A DNA stretch of 15,609 nt from Tannerella sp. GTDB lineage: Bacteria > Bacteroidota > Bacteroidia > Bacteroidales > Tannerellaceae. The notes beneath the pieces are model-generated. The model worked only from the letters and a program-made list of their open reading frames with translations. It ran no database searches and was not told the origin of the DNA. Positions 1 to 8,213 of the stretch are shown in pieces. The translations under genes and the position numbers were made by a program. The stretch covers positions 1-15,609 of the forward strand of contig JAISEZ010000042.1 in the NCBI GenBank assembly GCA_031263835.1. Reading direction: 5' to 3'. Position 1 is the stretch's first letter; each line of letters opens with the position of its first letter.

Positions 1-2
1 CG

Positions 3-80
3 GCAGATATCCTGTGGAGCATCGTAATCAACCATTTGCCTGTACTGAAAAAAGAAGTGGAAGCATTATTGAGGCAATGA
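3..80 (+). CDS. C-terminal fragment of an unidentified protein (partial at window edge)
   Basis: One plus-strand frame is open from the window edge to a TGA at 78-80. It encodes about 25 residues ending in VEALLRQ. The mix of hydrophobic and charged residues (ILWSIVINHLPVLKKEVEALL) looks like a C-terminal amphipathic helix. The gene would converge on asnB, ending about 100 bases from the asnB stop. I do not recognise the protein; too little of it is in the window. A second plus-strand frame is also open here (to about 169), but its translation runs through the repeats and looks non-coding. Confidence 0.45.
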   Translation, partial: ADILWSIVINHLPVLKKEVEALLRQ

Positions 81-96
81 CGCCCTTATGCGGGTC

Positions 97-181
97 ACAC
101 GGAGAAAAGTGGTTAGTGAGAAAACCCGTTCCCGATGCTATCCACTATCCACTAACCATTAACCATTAATTACTAATCACT
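97..181. repeat. Heptamer array (class A) abutting the asnB stop, plus one lone ACACGGAGA unit
   Basis: Positions 140-181 divide exactly into six consecutive heptamers: ATCCACT, ATCCACT, AACCATT, AACCATT, AATTACT, AATCACT. All fit A-W-Y-Y-A-Y-T. The array ends four bases before the asnB stop codon (185-187). An 8-base piece of the motif in inverted orientation (GGTTAGTG, 111-118) can pair with CACTAACC at 150-157. A single ACACGGAGA unit at 97-105 matches the class C repeats of the gltB-gltD spacer. No clear intrinsic terminator is visible between the converging genes. Confidence 0.75.
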
Positions 182-184
182 GCT

Positions 185-1855
185 TCAGTATCCGTCCAGG
201 TGTACGTCTTTCACTGCCCGGCCGCTGGGTTCGTTCATGTTGCGGAAGGCCTTGTCCCAGGCCAGCGCTTCGGCGGTGGAGCAGGCAACGCTCGGCACGG
301 AAGGAGCGGAACAGATGGCGCTTTCGCTCGGGAAATATTCCTCAAAAATGCTGCGATAGCGGTATTCTTCCTTGTTTTGGGGCGTGTGGAGAGGGAAACG
401 TTCGGCGGCGTGCGCCATCTGTTCGTCGGAGACTTCGCTCTCGGCTACCGCTTTCAGGGTGTCAATCCAGTTGTAGCCGACCCCGTCGGAAAACTGCTCC
501 TTCTGACGCCAGACTACGCTTTCGGGTAACAGGTCTTCGAAGGCTTCGCGCAGGATTTTCTTTTCAATCATCTTGCCCGGCGCCATCTTTGACTCCGGGT
601 TGAGGCGCATCGCCACGTCCAGAAATTCTTTGTCCAGAAACGGTACACGTCCTTCGACACCCCACGCGGCCAGACTTTTGTTGGCGCGCAGGCAGTCGTA
701 GAGGTACAGTTTGCCGATTTTCCGGAGCGTCTCGAGGTGGAACGCTTCCGCATCCGGCGCCTTGTGGAAATAGAGGTACCCGCCAAAGACCTCGTCGGCG
801 CCTTCGCCGCTGAGCACCATCTTGATACCCATGCTCCTGATGACGCGGGCAAGCAGGTACATGGGCGTGGAGGCGCGGACGGTCGTCACGTCATACGTCT
901 CGATATGGTATATCACGTCGCGGATGGCGTCCAGTCCCTCCTGAATGGTGTAATGGATTTCATGGTGTACCGTACCGATGTGGCCGGCCACTTTCCGGGC
1001 GGCTATCAGGTCGGGCGAGCCTTCCAGCCCGATGGCGAACGAGTGCAGCTGAGGCCACCAGGCTTCCGTCGTCAGGTCGCTTTCGATGCGTCCGGCGGCA
1101 AACAGCTTGGCGACGGCCGAAATAACGGACGAATCCAGTCCGCCGGAAAGCAGCACGCCGTAGGGCACGTCGCTCATCAGCTGGCGGCGCACGGCGTCTT
1201 CGAGCGACTTGCGAAGCTGTTGCCGGTCGCTCGCGTTGTCCTTCACGTTCCGGTAGTCCATCCAGTCCCGCCGGTACCACTGCACCGGTTCCCTGTCGCC
1301 GCTGTACCAGTAATGACCGGGCTTGAACTGGTCGTAGTGCGTGGCAAATCCTTCCAGCGCCTTCAGTTCGGACGAGACGAGCACGTGACCGGCTTCATCC
1401 CGCCCCACATAGAGCGGTATCACGCCAATCGGGTCGCGGGCAATCAGGAAAATGTCCTTCTGCTCGTCGTAGAGCGCAAAGGCGAAGATGCCGTTCAGGT
1501 CTTCCAGAAAGTCAATCCCCTTTTCCTGATACAGCGCCAGGATGATTTCACAGTCCGAACCGGTCTGAAAGGCGTATTTGCCCTCGAAGCGGTCGCGCAG
1601 TTCGCGGTGATTGTAGATTTCACCGTTGACGCACAGGGAGACGTGTCCGTCGGGACTGAACAGCGGCTGCTTGCCGGAGGCCGGGTCGACGATGGACAGG
1701 CGTTCGTGTGCCAGTACGGCTGTTTTACCGGTATAAATGCCGCTCCAGTCCGGCCCCCGGTGACGGATGAGTTTGCTCATTCGCAGGGCCTGCCTGCGGA
1801 GCGCATCCATGGATTCATCCCTGCGGATGTTGAAAATGGCTGTTATTCCACACAT
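185..1855 (-). CDS. asnB: Glutamine-hydrolysing asparagine synthetase B
   Basis: This cytoplasmic enzyme converts aspartate, glutamine and ATP to asparagine, glutamate, AMP and PPi. At 556 residues it is close to the 554 of E. coli AsnB. The start is fixed by Met-Cys-Gly: Cys2 becomes the N-terminal nucleophile of the class II glutaminase domain (about residues 2-210), which also shows RLSIVD (52-57), NGEIYNH (77-83) and the GSD motif near 101. The synthetase domain carries the ATP-binding PP-loop SGGLDSS (237-243), LSGEGADEVFGGY and FLDKEFLD. It is last in a same-strand row after gltB and gltD, with only 31 bases from the gltD stop, all heptamer repeat, so co-transcription is likely. It would use glutamine and feed glutamate back, which fits its GltBD neighbours. 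No key residue seems missing. Confidence 0.97.
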   Translation of the reverse strand: MCGITAIFNIRRDESMDALRRQALRMSKLIRHRGPDWSGIYTGKTAVLAHERLSIVDPASGKQPLFSPDGHVSLCVNGEIYNHRELRDRFEGKYAFQTGSDCEIILALYQEKGIDFLEDLNGIFAFALYDEQKDIFLIARDPIGVIPLYVGRDEAGHVLVSSELKALEGFATHYDQFKPGHYWYSGDREPVQWYRRDWMDYRNVKDNASDRQQLRKSLEDAVRRQLMSDVPYGVLLSGGLDSSVISAVAKLFAAGRIESDLTTEAWWPQLHSFAIGLEGSPDLIAARKVAGHIGTVHHEIHYTIQEGLDAIRDVIYHIETYDVTTVRASTPMYLLARVIRSMGIKMVLSGEGADEVFGGYLYFHKAPDAEAFHLETLRKIGKLYLYDCLRANKSLAAWGVEGRVPFLDKEFLDVAMRLNPESKMAPGKMIEKKILREAFEDLLPESVVWRQKEQFSDGVGYNWIDTLKAVAESEVSDEQMAHAAERFPLHTPQNKEEYRYRSIFEEYFPSESAICSAPSVPSVACSTAEALAWDKAFRNMNEPSGRAVKDVHLDGY

Positions 1856-1865
1856 AATGTTTTTA

Positions 1866-1900
1866 TTAGTAGTTAGTAGTCAGTAGTTAGTAGTTAGTAG
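1866..1900. repeat. Heptamer array (class A) overlapping the gltD stop codon
   Basis: There are five contiguous heptamers on the plus strand: TTAGTAG twice (1866-1879), TCAGTAG (1880-1886), then TTAGTAG twice (1887-1900). On the coding strand this reads CTACTAA, the same motif as the arrays after gltB and asnB but in the opposite orientation. The right two units are inside gltD and supply its stop codon (TAA, 1887-1889). The left three fill the gap to asnB and end 10 bases from the asnB start. Confidence 0.85.
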
Positions 1901-3341
1901 GGGCTGCCGGCGGGAAAGCCGCACATCCCTTCAGAAAACGGTCGACGGATTCGGCCGTCCGGCGTCCGGAGGCCATGGCGCGAACAACCAGACTGGCTCC
2001 GGAAACCGCATCGCCGCAGGCAAATACTTTCTCGCAGGAAGTCCGGTCACTGCCGTCGACGGAAATGTTTTTGCGTTCGCCGGTTGCCAGCGCCAGTTCC
2101 CTGATTAATCCGTCCTGCACGGGGTGTACAAACCCCATGGAAAGAAAGACCATATCCGCCTCCAGCGTTTCTTTCCTGCCGGTCGGTTTCATCACCGGAC
2201 GGTCGCCGTCGCCGGACGTCCACTCGACTTCTTCGATTTCAACGCCTTTCAGGACGCCGTCCGCGCCGGTGAAACGATTCGTTGTCAGGTTCCAGCGGCG
2301 TGTGCACCCTTCTTCGTGACTGCTGCTCGTCCTGAGTATCTGCGGCCAGGCCGGCCAGGGCGTGGCGGGGTTGAAATCGGCCGGCGGCTGCGGCAGGATT
2401 TCAATCTGCGTGACACCGGCTGCTCCGTGGCGATTCGAAGTGCCGACACAGTCGCTGCCCGTATCGCCGCCGCCGATGACCAGCACTTTTTTGCCCCTGG
2501 CGTTAATCAGGTCCTGCTTTGGAATCTCCACGCCCTGCAGGATGCGGTTCTGCTGCGCCAGCAGTTCCATTGCAAAATAGACGCCTTTCAGGTCGCGCCC
2601 TTCCACGGGCAGGTCGCGCGGCGTTTCGCTGCCGATGGCGATGCAGACGGCGTCGCAGGCATCGACCAGCTCCCTTGCCGGCAGGTCGCGTCCGACGTGC
2701 GTGCCGGGCCTGAAGCAAATGCCTTCCGCTTCCATCAGGCGAATGCGGCGGTCAATGATTTTCTTCCCCAGCTTGAAGTTCGGAATGCCGTAGCGAAGCA
2801 GTCCGCCGATACATTCGTCCTTTTCAAAGACCGTCACCTCATAGCCTTTCCGGTTCAGGCGGTTTGCCACGGTCAGCCCCGCCGGGCCGCTGCCGACAAC
2901 CGCCACCTTTTTCCCGTTGCGCACGGGCTGCGCCGGACGGATAAAGCCTTCCCGAAAAGCCATTTCGGTAATCGACACTTCGTTTTCGCGAATCGTCACG
3001 GGTTCGTGAATGCTGAGCGACAGCACGCAGCTTTTCTCGCAGGGCGCCGGACAGATGCGGCCGGTAAACTCCGGAAAGTCGCACGTCTGCGCCAGAATAT
3101 AATACGCCTCTTCCCACTGTCCGCGGTAGAGCTTGTCCTGCCATTCCGGCTGCCTGTTCCCAATCGGACAGGCCCAGTGACAGAACGGCACGCCGCAGTC
3201 CATGCAACGCGAAGCCTGTGTGCGGCGGTCGCTGCTGTTGAGCGTCTGCTCCACTTCGCCAAAGTCACTGATTCGGTCCTCGACCGGACGGTATCCCGCT
3301 TCCTGTCTGGGTACGGTTAAAAACGCTTTCGGATTTCCCAT
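1887..3341 (-). CDS. gltD: Glutamate synthase (NADPH) small subunit
   Basis: GltD takes electrons from NADPH through FAD and passes them via [4Fe-4S] clusters to GltB, which makes glutamate from glutamine and 2-oxoglutarate. The 484 residues are normal for the family. The N-terminus has the iron-sulfur cysteines in two groups: C46, C49, C54, C58 and C87, C97, C101, C105. A first dinucleotide fold follows with VVGSGPAG (148-155), then the GGLLRYGIP segment (179-187), a second fold with GGGDTGSDC (290-298), and the C-terminal FACGDAVSGASLVVRAMASGR motif typical of the family. The ATG at 3341 gives the usual short lead before the first cysteine group. It lies 301 bases after gltB, a gap filled with repeats, with no good promoter of its own, so readthrough from gltB is likely. 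The last residues (PTNY) are encoded by heptamer repeat. Confidence 0.96.
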   Translation of the reverse strand: MGNPKAFLTVPRQEAGYRPVEDRISDFGEVEQTLNSSDRRTQASRCMDCGVPFCHWACPIGNRQPEWQDKLYRGQWEEAYYILAQTCDFPEFTGRICPAPCEKSCVLSLSIHEPVTIRENEVSITEMAFREGFIRPAQPVRNGKKVAVVGSGPAGLTVANRLNRKGYEVTVFEKDECIGGLLRYGIPNFKLGKKIIDRRIRLMEAEGICFRPGTHVGRDLPARELVDACDAVCIAIGSETPRDLPVEGRDLKGVYFAMELLAQQNRILQGVEIPKQDLINARGKKVLVIGGGDTGSDCVGTSNRHGAAGVTQIEILPQPPADFNPATPWPAWPQILRTSSSHEEGCTRRWNLTTNRFTGADGVLKGVEIEEVEWTSGDGDRPVMKPTGRKETLEADMVFLSMGFVHPVQDGLIRELALATGERKNISVDGSDRTSCEKVFACGDAVSGASLVVRAMASGRRTAESVDRFLKGCAAFPPAAPTNY

Positions 3342-3377
3342 TATCTTTTATCTATTATATCGTCTGTTTATTTTTGA

Positions 3378-3533
3378 AACACGGAGACACGGAGAACACG
3401 GAGAAGGGCACACGGCGAAATGCCGTATTTCCTCCATGTCCCCTGTGCAGGAAATGAGGTGCTCCGGAGGCCACAGAGAGAGAACTTCGTTCCGCAGAAC
3501 AGCGAATCTCCGTGTCCTCCGTGCCTCCGTGTT
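3378..3533. repeat. 156-bp element with 26-bp inverted terminal repeats built from CACGGAG units (class C)
   Basis: The left arm (3378-3403) contains CACGGAG three times, spaced 8 and 9 bases. The right arm (3508-3533) is its reverse complement at 24 of 26 positions (mismatches at arm positions 10 and 18). The 104-base interior has its own possible hairpin, ATTTCCT (3427-3433) with AGGAAAT (3449-3455). The element occupies half of the 301-base gltB-gltD spacer and has no transposase. Translated, it yields strings such as HGGTEDTE that I recall from many dubious short hypothetical proteins, so a dispersed non-coding repeat is the best reading. The rest of the spacer (3342-3377, 3534-3602) shows nothing I can assign. 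Confidence 0.7.
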
Positions 3534-3602
3534 GATAATTGTTGATAAGTAATCGAGGGGGGAGTCCCGCCCTTTGATTTTGTATATGAACCAATGTATC
3601 CA

Positions 3603-3630
3603 TTCTACTAACTACTAACTACTATCTACC
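3603..3630. repeat. Heptamer array (class A) just downstream of gltB
   Basis: Four contiguous heptamers on the plus strand: TTCTACT, AACTACT, AACTACT, ATCTACC. They fit the consensus of the arrays beside the gltD and asnB stops, with slightly degenerate end units. The array starts 12 bases past the gltB stop codon (3643-3645) in transcription direction. Its orientation relative to transcription matches the array after asnB and is opposite to the one after gltD. Confidence 0.7.
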
Positions 3631-3642
3631 GATTCGCATCAC

Positions 3643-6600
3643 TTAGTAATCCTGCTGCATCTCTGCAATTTTCCGCTGCAGCTTCTTCATCTGCTCCTCC
3701 TGCATCACCTTCCTGTATTCAATGGGTACAATGCGGATGAACTCGTCCGCATACCGGTCCCAGTTGTCAATGATGCGGGCGGCCAGCAGACTGCCCGTGT
3801 ACTGGTGGTGATTGCCTATCAGCTCATACAGTTCCCGGCGCGAGAGGCTGTCTTCAATCAGCGAGAGTTCGACCATCTCCATGTTGCAGTAGAAGTCGAA
3901 ATCGCCGTTTCTGTTCCAGACATAGGCCACGCCGCCGCTCATCCCGGCGGCAAAGTTCCGGCCCGTCTGACCGAGCACGACGACCCGTCCGCCGGTCATG
4001 TATTCGCAGCAGTGGTCGCCCGCGCCCTCCACCACGGCAATGGCGCCGCTGTTGCGCACGCAGAACCGCTCGCCGGCACGCCCGCTGATATATACCTCGC
4101 CGCCGGTCGCGCCGTATAACAGGGTGTTTCCGGCAATCGTGTTGTTTTCGGCCATAAAGGACGACCCGGCCGGCGGCGTCAGGCTGATGCAGCCTCCGCT
4201 CAGTCCTTTGCCCAGGTAGTCGTTGGCTTCGCCTTCGAGATGGAAATGAACGCCGTGCGCCAGGAATGCACCGAAACTCTGTCCGGCAGAGCCTTTGAAA
4301 TGTACCTTCAGCGTATGGTCGGGCAGTCCGCCGTTTCCGTATCGCCGGGCAATGACTCCCGACAGCATCGCGCCTACGGCCCGGTCGGTATTGGCAATCG
4401 TCCGTTCCAGCGACAGGGCGGTGCGGTTCTCAATCGCGTCGCCGGCTTCGCGCAGGATTTCAAGGTCCTTGACGCCGTCGATTTTATGATGCTGCTTCCC
4501 CGTCTGCCGAATCGACACGGATTGCGCCGCGGCATCGCTGAAACATAACAGCCGGGAGAAATCCAGCAGCTGGTGTTTGGGCACGCCGTTGAGCGGCTTC
4601 TGCTCGACCAGGTCGGTACGTCCGATGATGTCGTCCAGCTTCGCAACGCCCATTTCGGCCAGATGTTCCCGCACCTCTTCGGCCAGAAAGGTGAAGAAGT
4701 TCACCAGGTATTCATGGCGTCCGGGGAAACGCCTGCGCAGGACTTCATCCTGCGTGGCGATGCCCACCGGACAGGTGTTCAGGTGGCACTTGCGCATCAT
4801 CACGCATCCGAGGACAATCAGCGCCGAGGTGGCAAAGCCAAATTCCTCGGCGCCCAGCAGGGCCATCAGGACGATGTCCCGTCCCGTTTTCAGCTGTCCG
4901 TCGGTCTGCAGGCGCACCTGTCCGCGCAGGCCGTTCATCACCAGCACCTGCTGCGTCTCCGAGAGGCCTATCTCGGAGGTCGCGCCCGCATAGCGGATGG
5001 AACTGAGGGGCGAGGCGCCCGTGCCGCCTTCGGCGCCGGAGATGATAATCCGGTCGGCTTTGGCCTTGGCCACGCCTGCGGCAATCGTCCCCACGCCGCT
5101 TTCGGAGACGAGCTTGACGCTGATTTCCGCCTCCGGGTTGACGTTTTTGAGGTCAAATATCAGCTGCGCCAGGTCTTCGATGGAGTAGATGTCGTGATGC
5201 GGCGGCGGCGAAATGAGCGAGATGCCCGGTATGGAATGCCGCGTCCGGGCGATGATTTGATTCACCTTGTGTCCGGGCAGCTGACCGCCTTCGCCCGGCT
5301 TCGCGCCCTGGGCAATCTTGATTTGTATCTCGTCGGCATTGACCAGGTATTCGGCGGTCACGCCAAACCGCCCCGACGCCACCTGCTTGATGGCCGACCG
5401 CAGCGACAGGCCGTCGGCGCGCGGCCGGAAGCGTTCGGGGTCTTCGCCGCCCTCGCCCGTGTTGCTGCGTCCGTGGATTCTGTTCAGCGCCATGGCAATG
5501 GTTTCGTGCGCTTCCTGACTGATGGAGCCGTAGCTCATGGCGCCCGTCACAAAGCGTTTCATGATTTCGCCCGCCGGCTCCACCTGCTCCAGCGGAATCG
5601 CCTTCCCCCTCTTATATGTCAGGAAATCGCGCAGGAAGACGGGCTGTTCCTTTTCGTCCACCAGGCGGGAGTATTCCCTGAATTTCCGGTAACTGCCCGA
5701 CCGCGTGGCCAGCTGGAGCAGGGAAATGGTTTCCGGGTTCCATGCGTGTGTTTCGCCGTCTTTCCGGTAACTGAGAATCCCGTTGTAGGGCATGATTTTC
5801 TCCGGCGGCTGAAGGAAGGCGCGGTCGTGCAGCCGTTTGGCGTCGGCGGCGATTTCTTCCAGACGAATCCCGCCCATCGTGCTGCCCGTATGTCCGAAAT
5901 ACCTGACGGACAGTTCGCGGCTCAGCCCGATGGCTTCGAACAGCTTGGCGCCGCGATAGCTCCGGATGGTGCTGATGCCCATCTTGCTGATAACCTTGAA
6001 CAGTCCCTTGCAGAGGGCCTTGATGTAGTTCTTTTCCGCCGTGCCGTAGTCCAGCTGGAGTTCCTTTTTCTTCACCAGGTCGTCAATGACGGCAAAGGCC
6101 ATGTAGGGATTCAGCGCACTGGCGCCGTATCCGAGCAGCAGGGCGGCGTGCATGACTTCGCGCAGTTCGCCGGTTTCGACAATCAGGGCGGTCTGCACGC
6201 GCTTCTGTACGGAAATGAGGTAGTGATGCACCGCGCTCACGGCGAGCAGCGACGGGATGGGCGCCCATTCTTCCCCGGTCTCCCGGTCGCTCAGCACGAT
6301 GTAGTTCACGCCGTCGGCCACCGACTGTTCGGCCTGCCGGCAGAGCGTGTCCAGCGCGCGTTCCAGCCCGGCGCTCCCTTCCTGCACCCGGTAGCGCATC
6401 GACAGCTTGACGGACTTGAATCCCTTGTAGCGGATGTTGCACAGCATGTCCAGCTGGGTATTGGTCAGCACCGGGTGGGGCAGGCGCACCATCTTGCAGT
6501 GCGAGGCGTGGGGGCTGAGGATGTTTTCGCCCACCGCGCCGATGTATTCCGTGAGACTCATCACCAGTTCTTCCCGAATCGGGTCGATGGGCGGGTTGGT

Positions 6601-8160
6601 CACCTGGGCGAACTGCTGGCGGAAATAGCTGTAGAGCAGCTGCGGACGGGCGGACAGTACGGCCGGGGGCGTGTCGTTGCCCATGGAACCGACCGGCTCG
6701 GCGCCGCTGATACACATCGGCATCAGGATGCGTTCCACCTCCTCGCGGCTGTAGTCGAACAGGCGGAGCCGCTGCCCGTAGCGGTCAACGCTGCCGGCCA
6801 CGTGACGGCCGGACTTCAGTTTGTCCAGCTCGACACGGTTAACGGTCAACCACGTATGATAGGGTTTGGCTTCGGCCAGTTCCTTCTTGAGCTGCGCATC
6901 GTAGCAGAGTTCTCCCTTCTGCGTGTCCACCAGAATGATTTTCCCCGGCTGGAGGCGTCCCTTCTCCTTAATCCGTCCGGGTTCCAGGTCAATCACGCCC
7001 ACTTCGGAGGACACGACCATGATGTCGTCGTGGGTAATCAGGTAGCGCGCCGGCCGCAGTCCGTTGCGGTCGAGCATGCCGCCGGCATAGCGTCCGTCGC
7101 TGAAGAGCAGGGCTGCCGGGCCGTCCCACGGTTCCATCAGGATGGAATGATACTCGTAAAAGGCCTTCAGGTCGTCCGAGATGGGGTTCCGGTCGTTGAA
7201 GCTTTCGGGGATGAGCATGGCCATCACATGGGGGAGGCTCATGCCCGAGGCGACGAGAAACTCCAGCGCGTTGTCCAGCGAGGCGCTGTCGCTCATGTTG
7301 GGCTGGATAATGGGGCAGATGTCTTCGATATGCTCGAGCGCGGGGAGCCTCAGCACGCTTTCGCGCGCCTCCATCCACCCGCGGTTGCCGCGTATGGTGT
7401 TGATTTCGCCGTTGTGGGCCAGCAGACGGAAGGGCTGTGCCAGGCTCCACCGCGGGAAGGTGTTCGTGCTGAAGCGCGAATGTACCAGCGCCAGGCCGCT
7501 CGTGAAGTAGTCGTTCACCAGGTCGGGATAATAGTGGCGCAGCTGCATCGTTTCCAGCATCCCTTTGTACACGATGTTGCGCGAGGAGAGCGAAACGACG
7601 TAGAAATCGCCTTTCGCGGGCAGCGCGCTTTTCTCCACCCGGTTTTCAATGCGCTTGCGGACGATGTAGAGCTTGAGTTCGAGCAGCTGCTGTTCGCTGC
7701 ATCCGGTCACGAAAATCTGCCGGATGTCCGGTTCGACCGCCCGCGCGTCGGCGCCCAGCATGTCCGGACAGGTCGGTACCCGGCGCATGTGCATCAGGGA
7801 AAGTCCTTCCCGCTCCATCTCCTCCCGCATGATTTGAAGCATCTCCTCCTGCTGCGCCGGGTCTTTGGGGAAGAAGACCAGCCCCGTGCCGTACTTTCCA
7901 CTGACCGGCACGGGAATACCCTGCAGCAGGATAAATTCATGGGGGATTTGCACCATGATACCGGCGCCGTCGCCCGTCATGTTGTCCGCCCCTTCGGCGC
8001 CGCGATGCCGCAGGTTCTCCAGTACCTTCAACGCCGACTCCACAATCTCGTGCGACTTCTCGCCGCGGATGTGAACCAGCATGCCTACTCCACAGGCATC
8101 ATGCTCGTAAACTGCATCGTATAACCCGCTTGCGCTGTTTATATGTTCTGTTCTATTCAT
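3643..8160 (-). CDS. gltB: Glutamate synthase (NADPH) large subunit
   Basis: GltB hydrolyses glutamine, channels the ammonia to 2-oxoglutarate at an FMN site and forms two glutamates. I chose the ATG at 8158-8160 (1505 residues) over one 42 codons upstream because it puts the catalytic Cys23 (in HDACGVGM) after a 22-residue propeptide, in line with the short cleaved propeptides of the family. The longer form would add a hydrophobic lead encoded over the likely promoter. Domains in order: class II glutaminase (about 23-430, with AHNGEINT), central domain (about 460-760), FMN/synthase domain (about 790-1190, with AMSYGSISQEAH, GAKPGEGGQLPGHKV, SGAEGGTGASPL), the 3Fe-4S cysteines C1119, C1125 and C1130 (C-x5-C-x4-C), and the GXGXG beta-helix (about 1240-1440). 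It is the first gene of the gltB-gltD-asnB row, and its partner is GltD. Confidence 0.97.
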   Translation of the reverse strand: MNRTEHINSASGLYDAVYEHDACGVGMLVHIRGEKSHEIVESALKVLENLRHRGAEGADNMTGDGAGIMVQIPHEFILLQGIPVPVSGKYGTGLVFFPKDPAQQEEMLQIMREEMEREGLSLMHMRRVPTCPDMLGADARAVEPDIRQIFVTGCSEQQLLELKLYIVRKRIENRVEKSALPAKGDFYVVSLSSRNIVYKGMLETMQLRHYYPDLVNDYFTSGLALVHSRFSTNTFPRWSLAQPFRLLAHNGEINTIRGNRGWMEARESVLRLPALEHIEDICPIIQPNMSDSASLDNALEFLVASGMSLPHVMAMLIPESFNDRNPISDDLKAFYEYHSILMEPWDGPAALLFSDGRYAGGMLDRNGLRPARYLITHDDIMVVSSEVGVIDLEPGRIKEKGRLQPGKIILVDTQKGELCYDAQLKKELAEAKPYHTWLTVNRVELDKLKSGRHVAGSVDRYGQRLRLFDYSREEVERILMPMCISGAEPVGSMGNDTPPAVLSARPQLLYSYFRQQFAQVTNPPIDPIREELVMSLTEYIGAVGENILSPHASHCKMVRLPHPVLTNTQLDMLCNIRYKGFKSVKLSMRYRVQEGSAGLERALDTLCRQAEQSVADGVNYIVLSDRETGEEWAPIPSLLAVSAVHHYLISVQKRVQTALIVETGELREVMHAALLLGYGASALNPYMAFAVIDDLVKKKELQLDYGTAEKNYIKALCKGLFKVISKMGISTIRSYRGAKLFEAIGLSRELSVRYFGHTGSTMGGIRLEEIAADAKRLHDRAFLQPPEKIMPYNGILSYRKDGETHAWNPETISLLQLATRSGSYRKFREYSRLVDEKEQPVFLRDFLTYKRGKAIPLEQVEPAGEIMKRFVTGAMSYGSISQEAHETIAMALNRIHGRSNTGEGGEDPERFRPRADGLSLRSAIKQVASGRFGVTAEYLVNADEIQIKIAQGAKPGEGGQLPGHKVNQIIARTRHSIPGISLISPPPHHDIYSIEDLAQLIFDLKNVNPEAEISVKLVSESGVGTIAAGVAKAKADRIIISGAEGGTGASPLSSIRYAGATSEIGLSETQQVLVMNGLRGQVRLQTDGQLKTGRDIVLMALLGAEEFGFATSALIVLGCVMMRKCHLNTCPVGIATQDEVLRRRFPGRHEYLVNFFTFLAEEVREHLAEMGVAKLDDIIGRTDLVEQKPLNGVPKHQLLDFSRLLCFSDAAAQSVSIRQTGKQHHKIDGVKDLEILREAGDAIENRTALSLERTIANTDRAVGAMLSGVIARRYGNGGLPDHTLKVHFKGSAGQSFGAFLAHGVHFHLEGEANDYLGKGLSGGCISLTPPAGSSFMAENNTIAGNTLLYGATGGEVYISGRAGERFCVRNSGAIAVVEGAGDHCCEYMTGGRVVVLGQTGRNFAAGMSGGVAYVWNRNGDFDFYCNMEMVELSLIEDSLSRRELYELIGNHHQYTGSLLAARIIDNWDRYADEFIRIVPIEYRKVMQEEQMKKLQRKIAEMQQDY

Positions 8161-8213
8161 TCTTTTGCTGACGTTATGCCGATTAATGGCCTTTTTTCTT
8201 ATCAATATGGCCG

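Noticed and set aside
91..128. A terminator for asnB from CGGGT (91-95) and ACCCG (124-128)
   Set aside because: A 5-bp stem with a 28-base loop is too weak to support a call.
737..1876. A 379-codon open frame on the plus strand opposite asnB, and a similar 398-codon frame opposite gltD (2124-3320)
   Set aside because: Both are antisense shadows of well-supported genes, with histidine/arginine/valine-rich composition and no domain.
3355..3603. An 82-codon frame in the gltB-gltD spacer with strings like HGGTEDTE
   Set aside because: It is a translation of the CACGGAG inverted-repeat element; it spans both arms and has no independent sign of coding.
4573..8124. A 1183-codon open frame on the plus strand opposite gltB
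   Set aside because: It is a shadow of the GC-rich gltB codon pattern. GltB has all its catalytic motifs in order on the other strand, and the antisense translation shows no recognisable domain.
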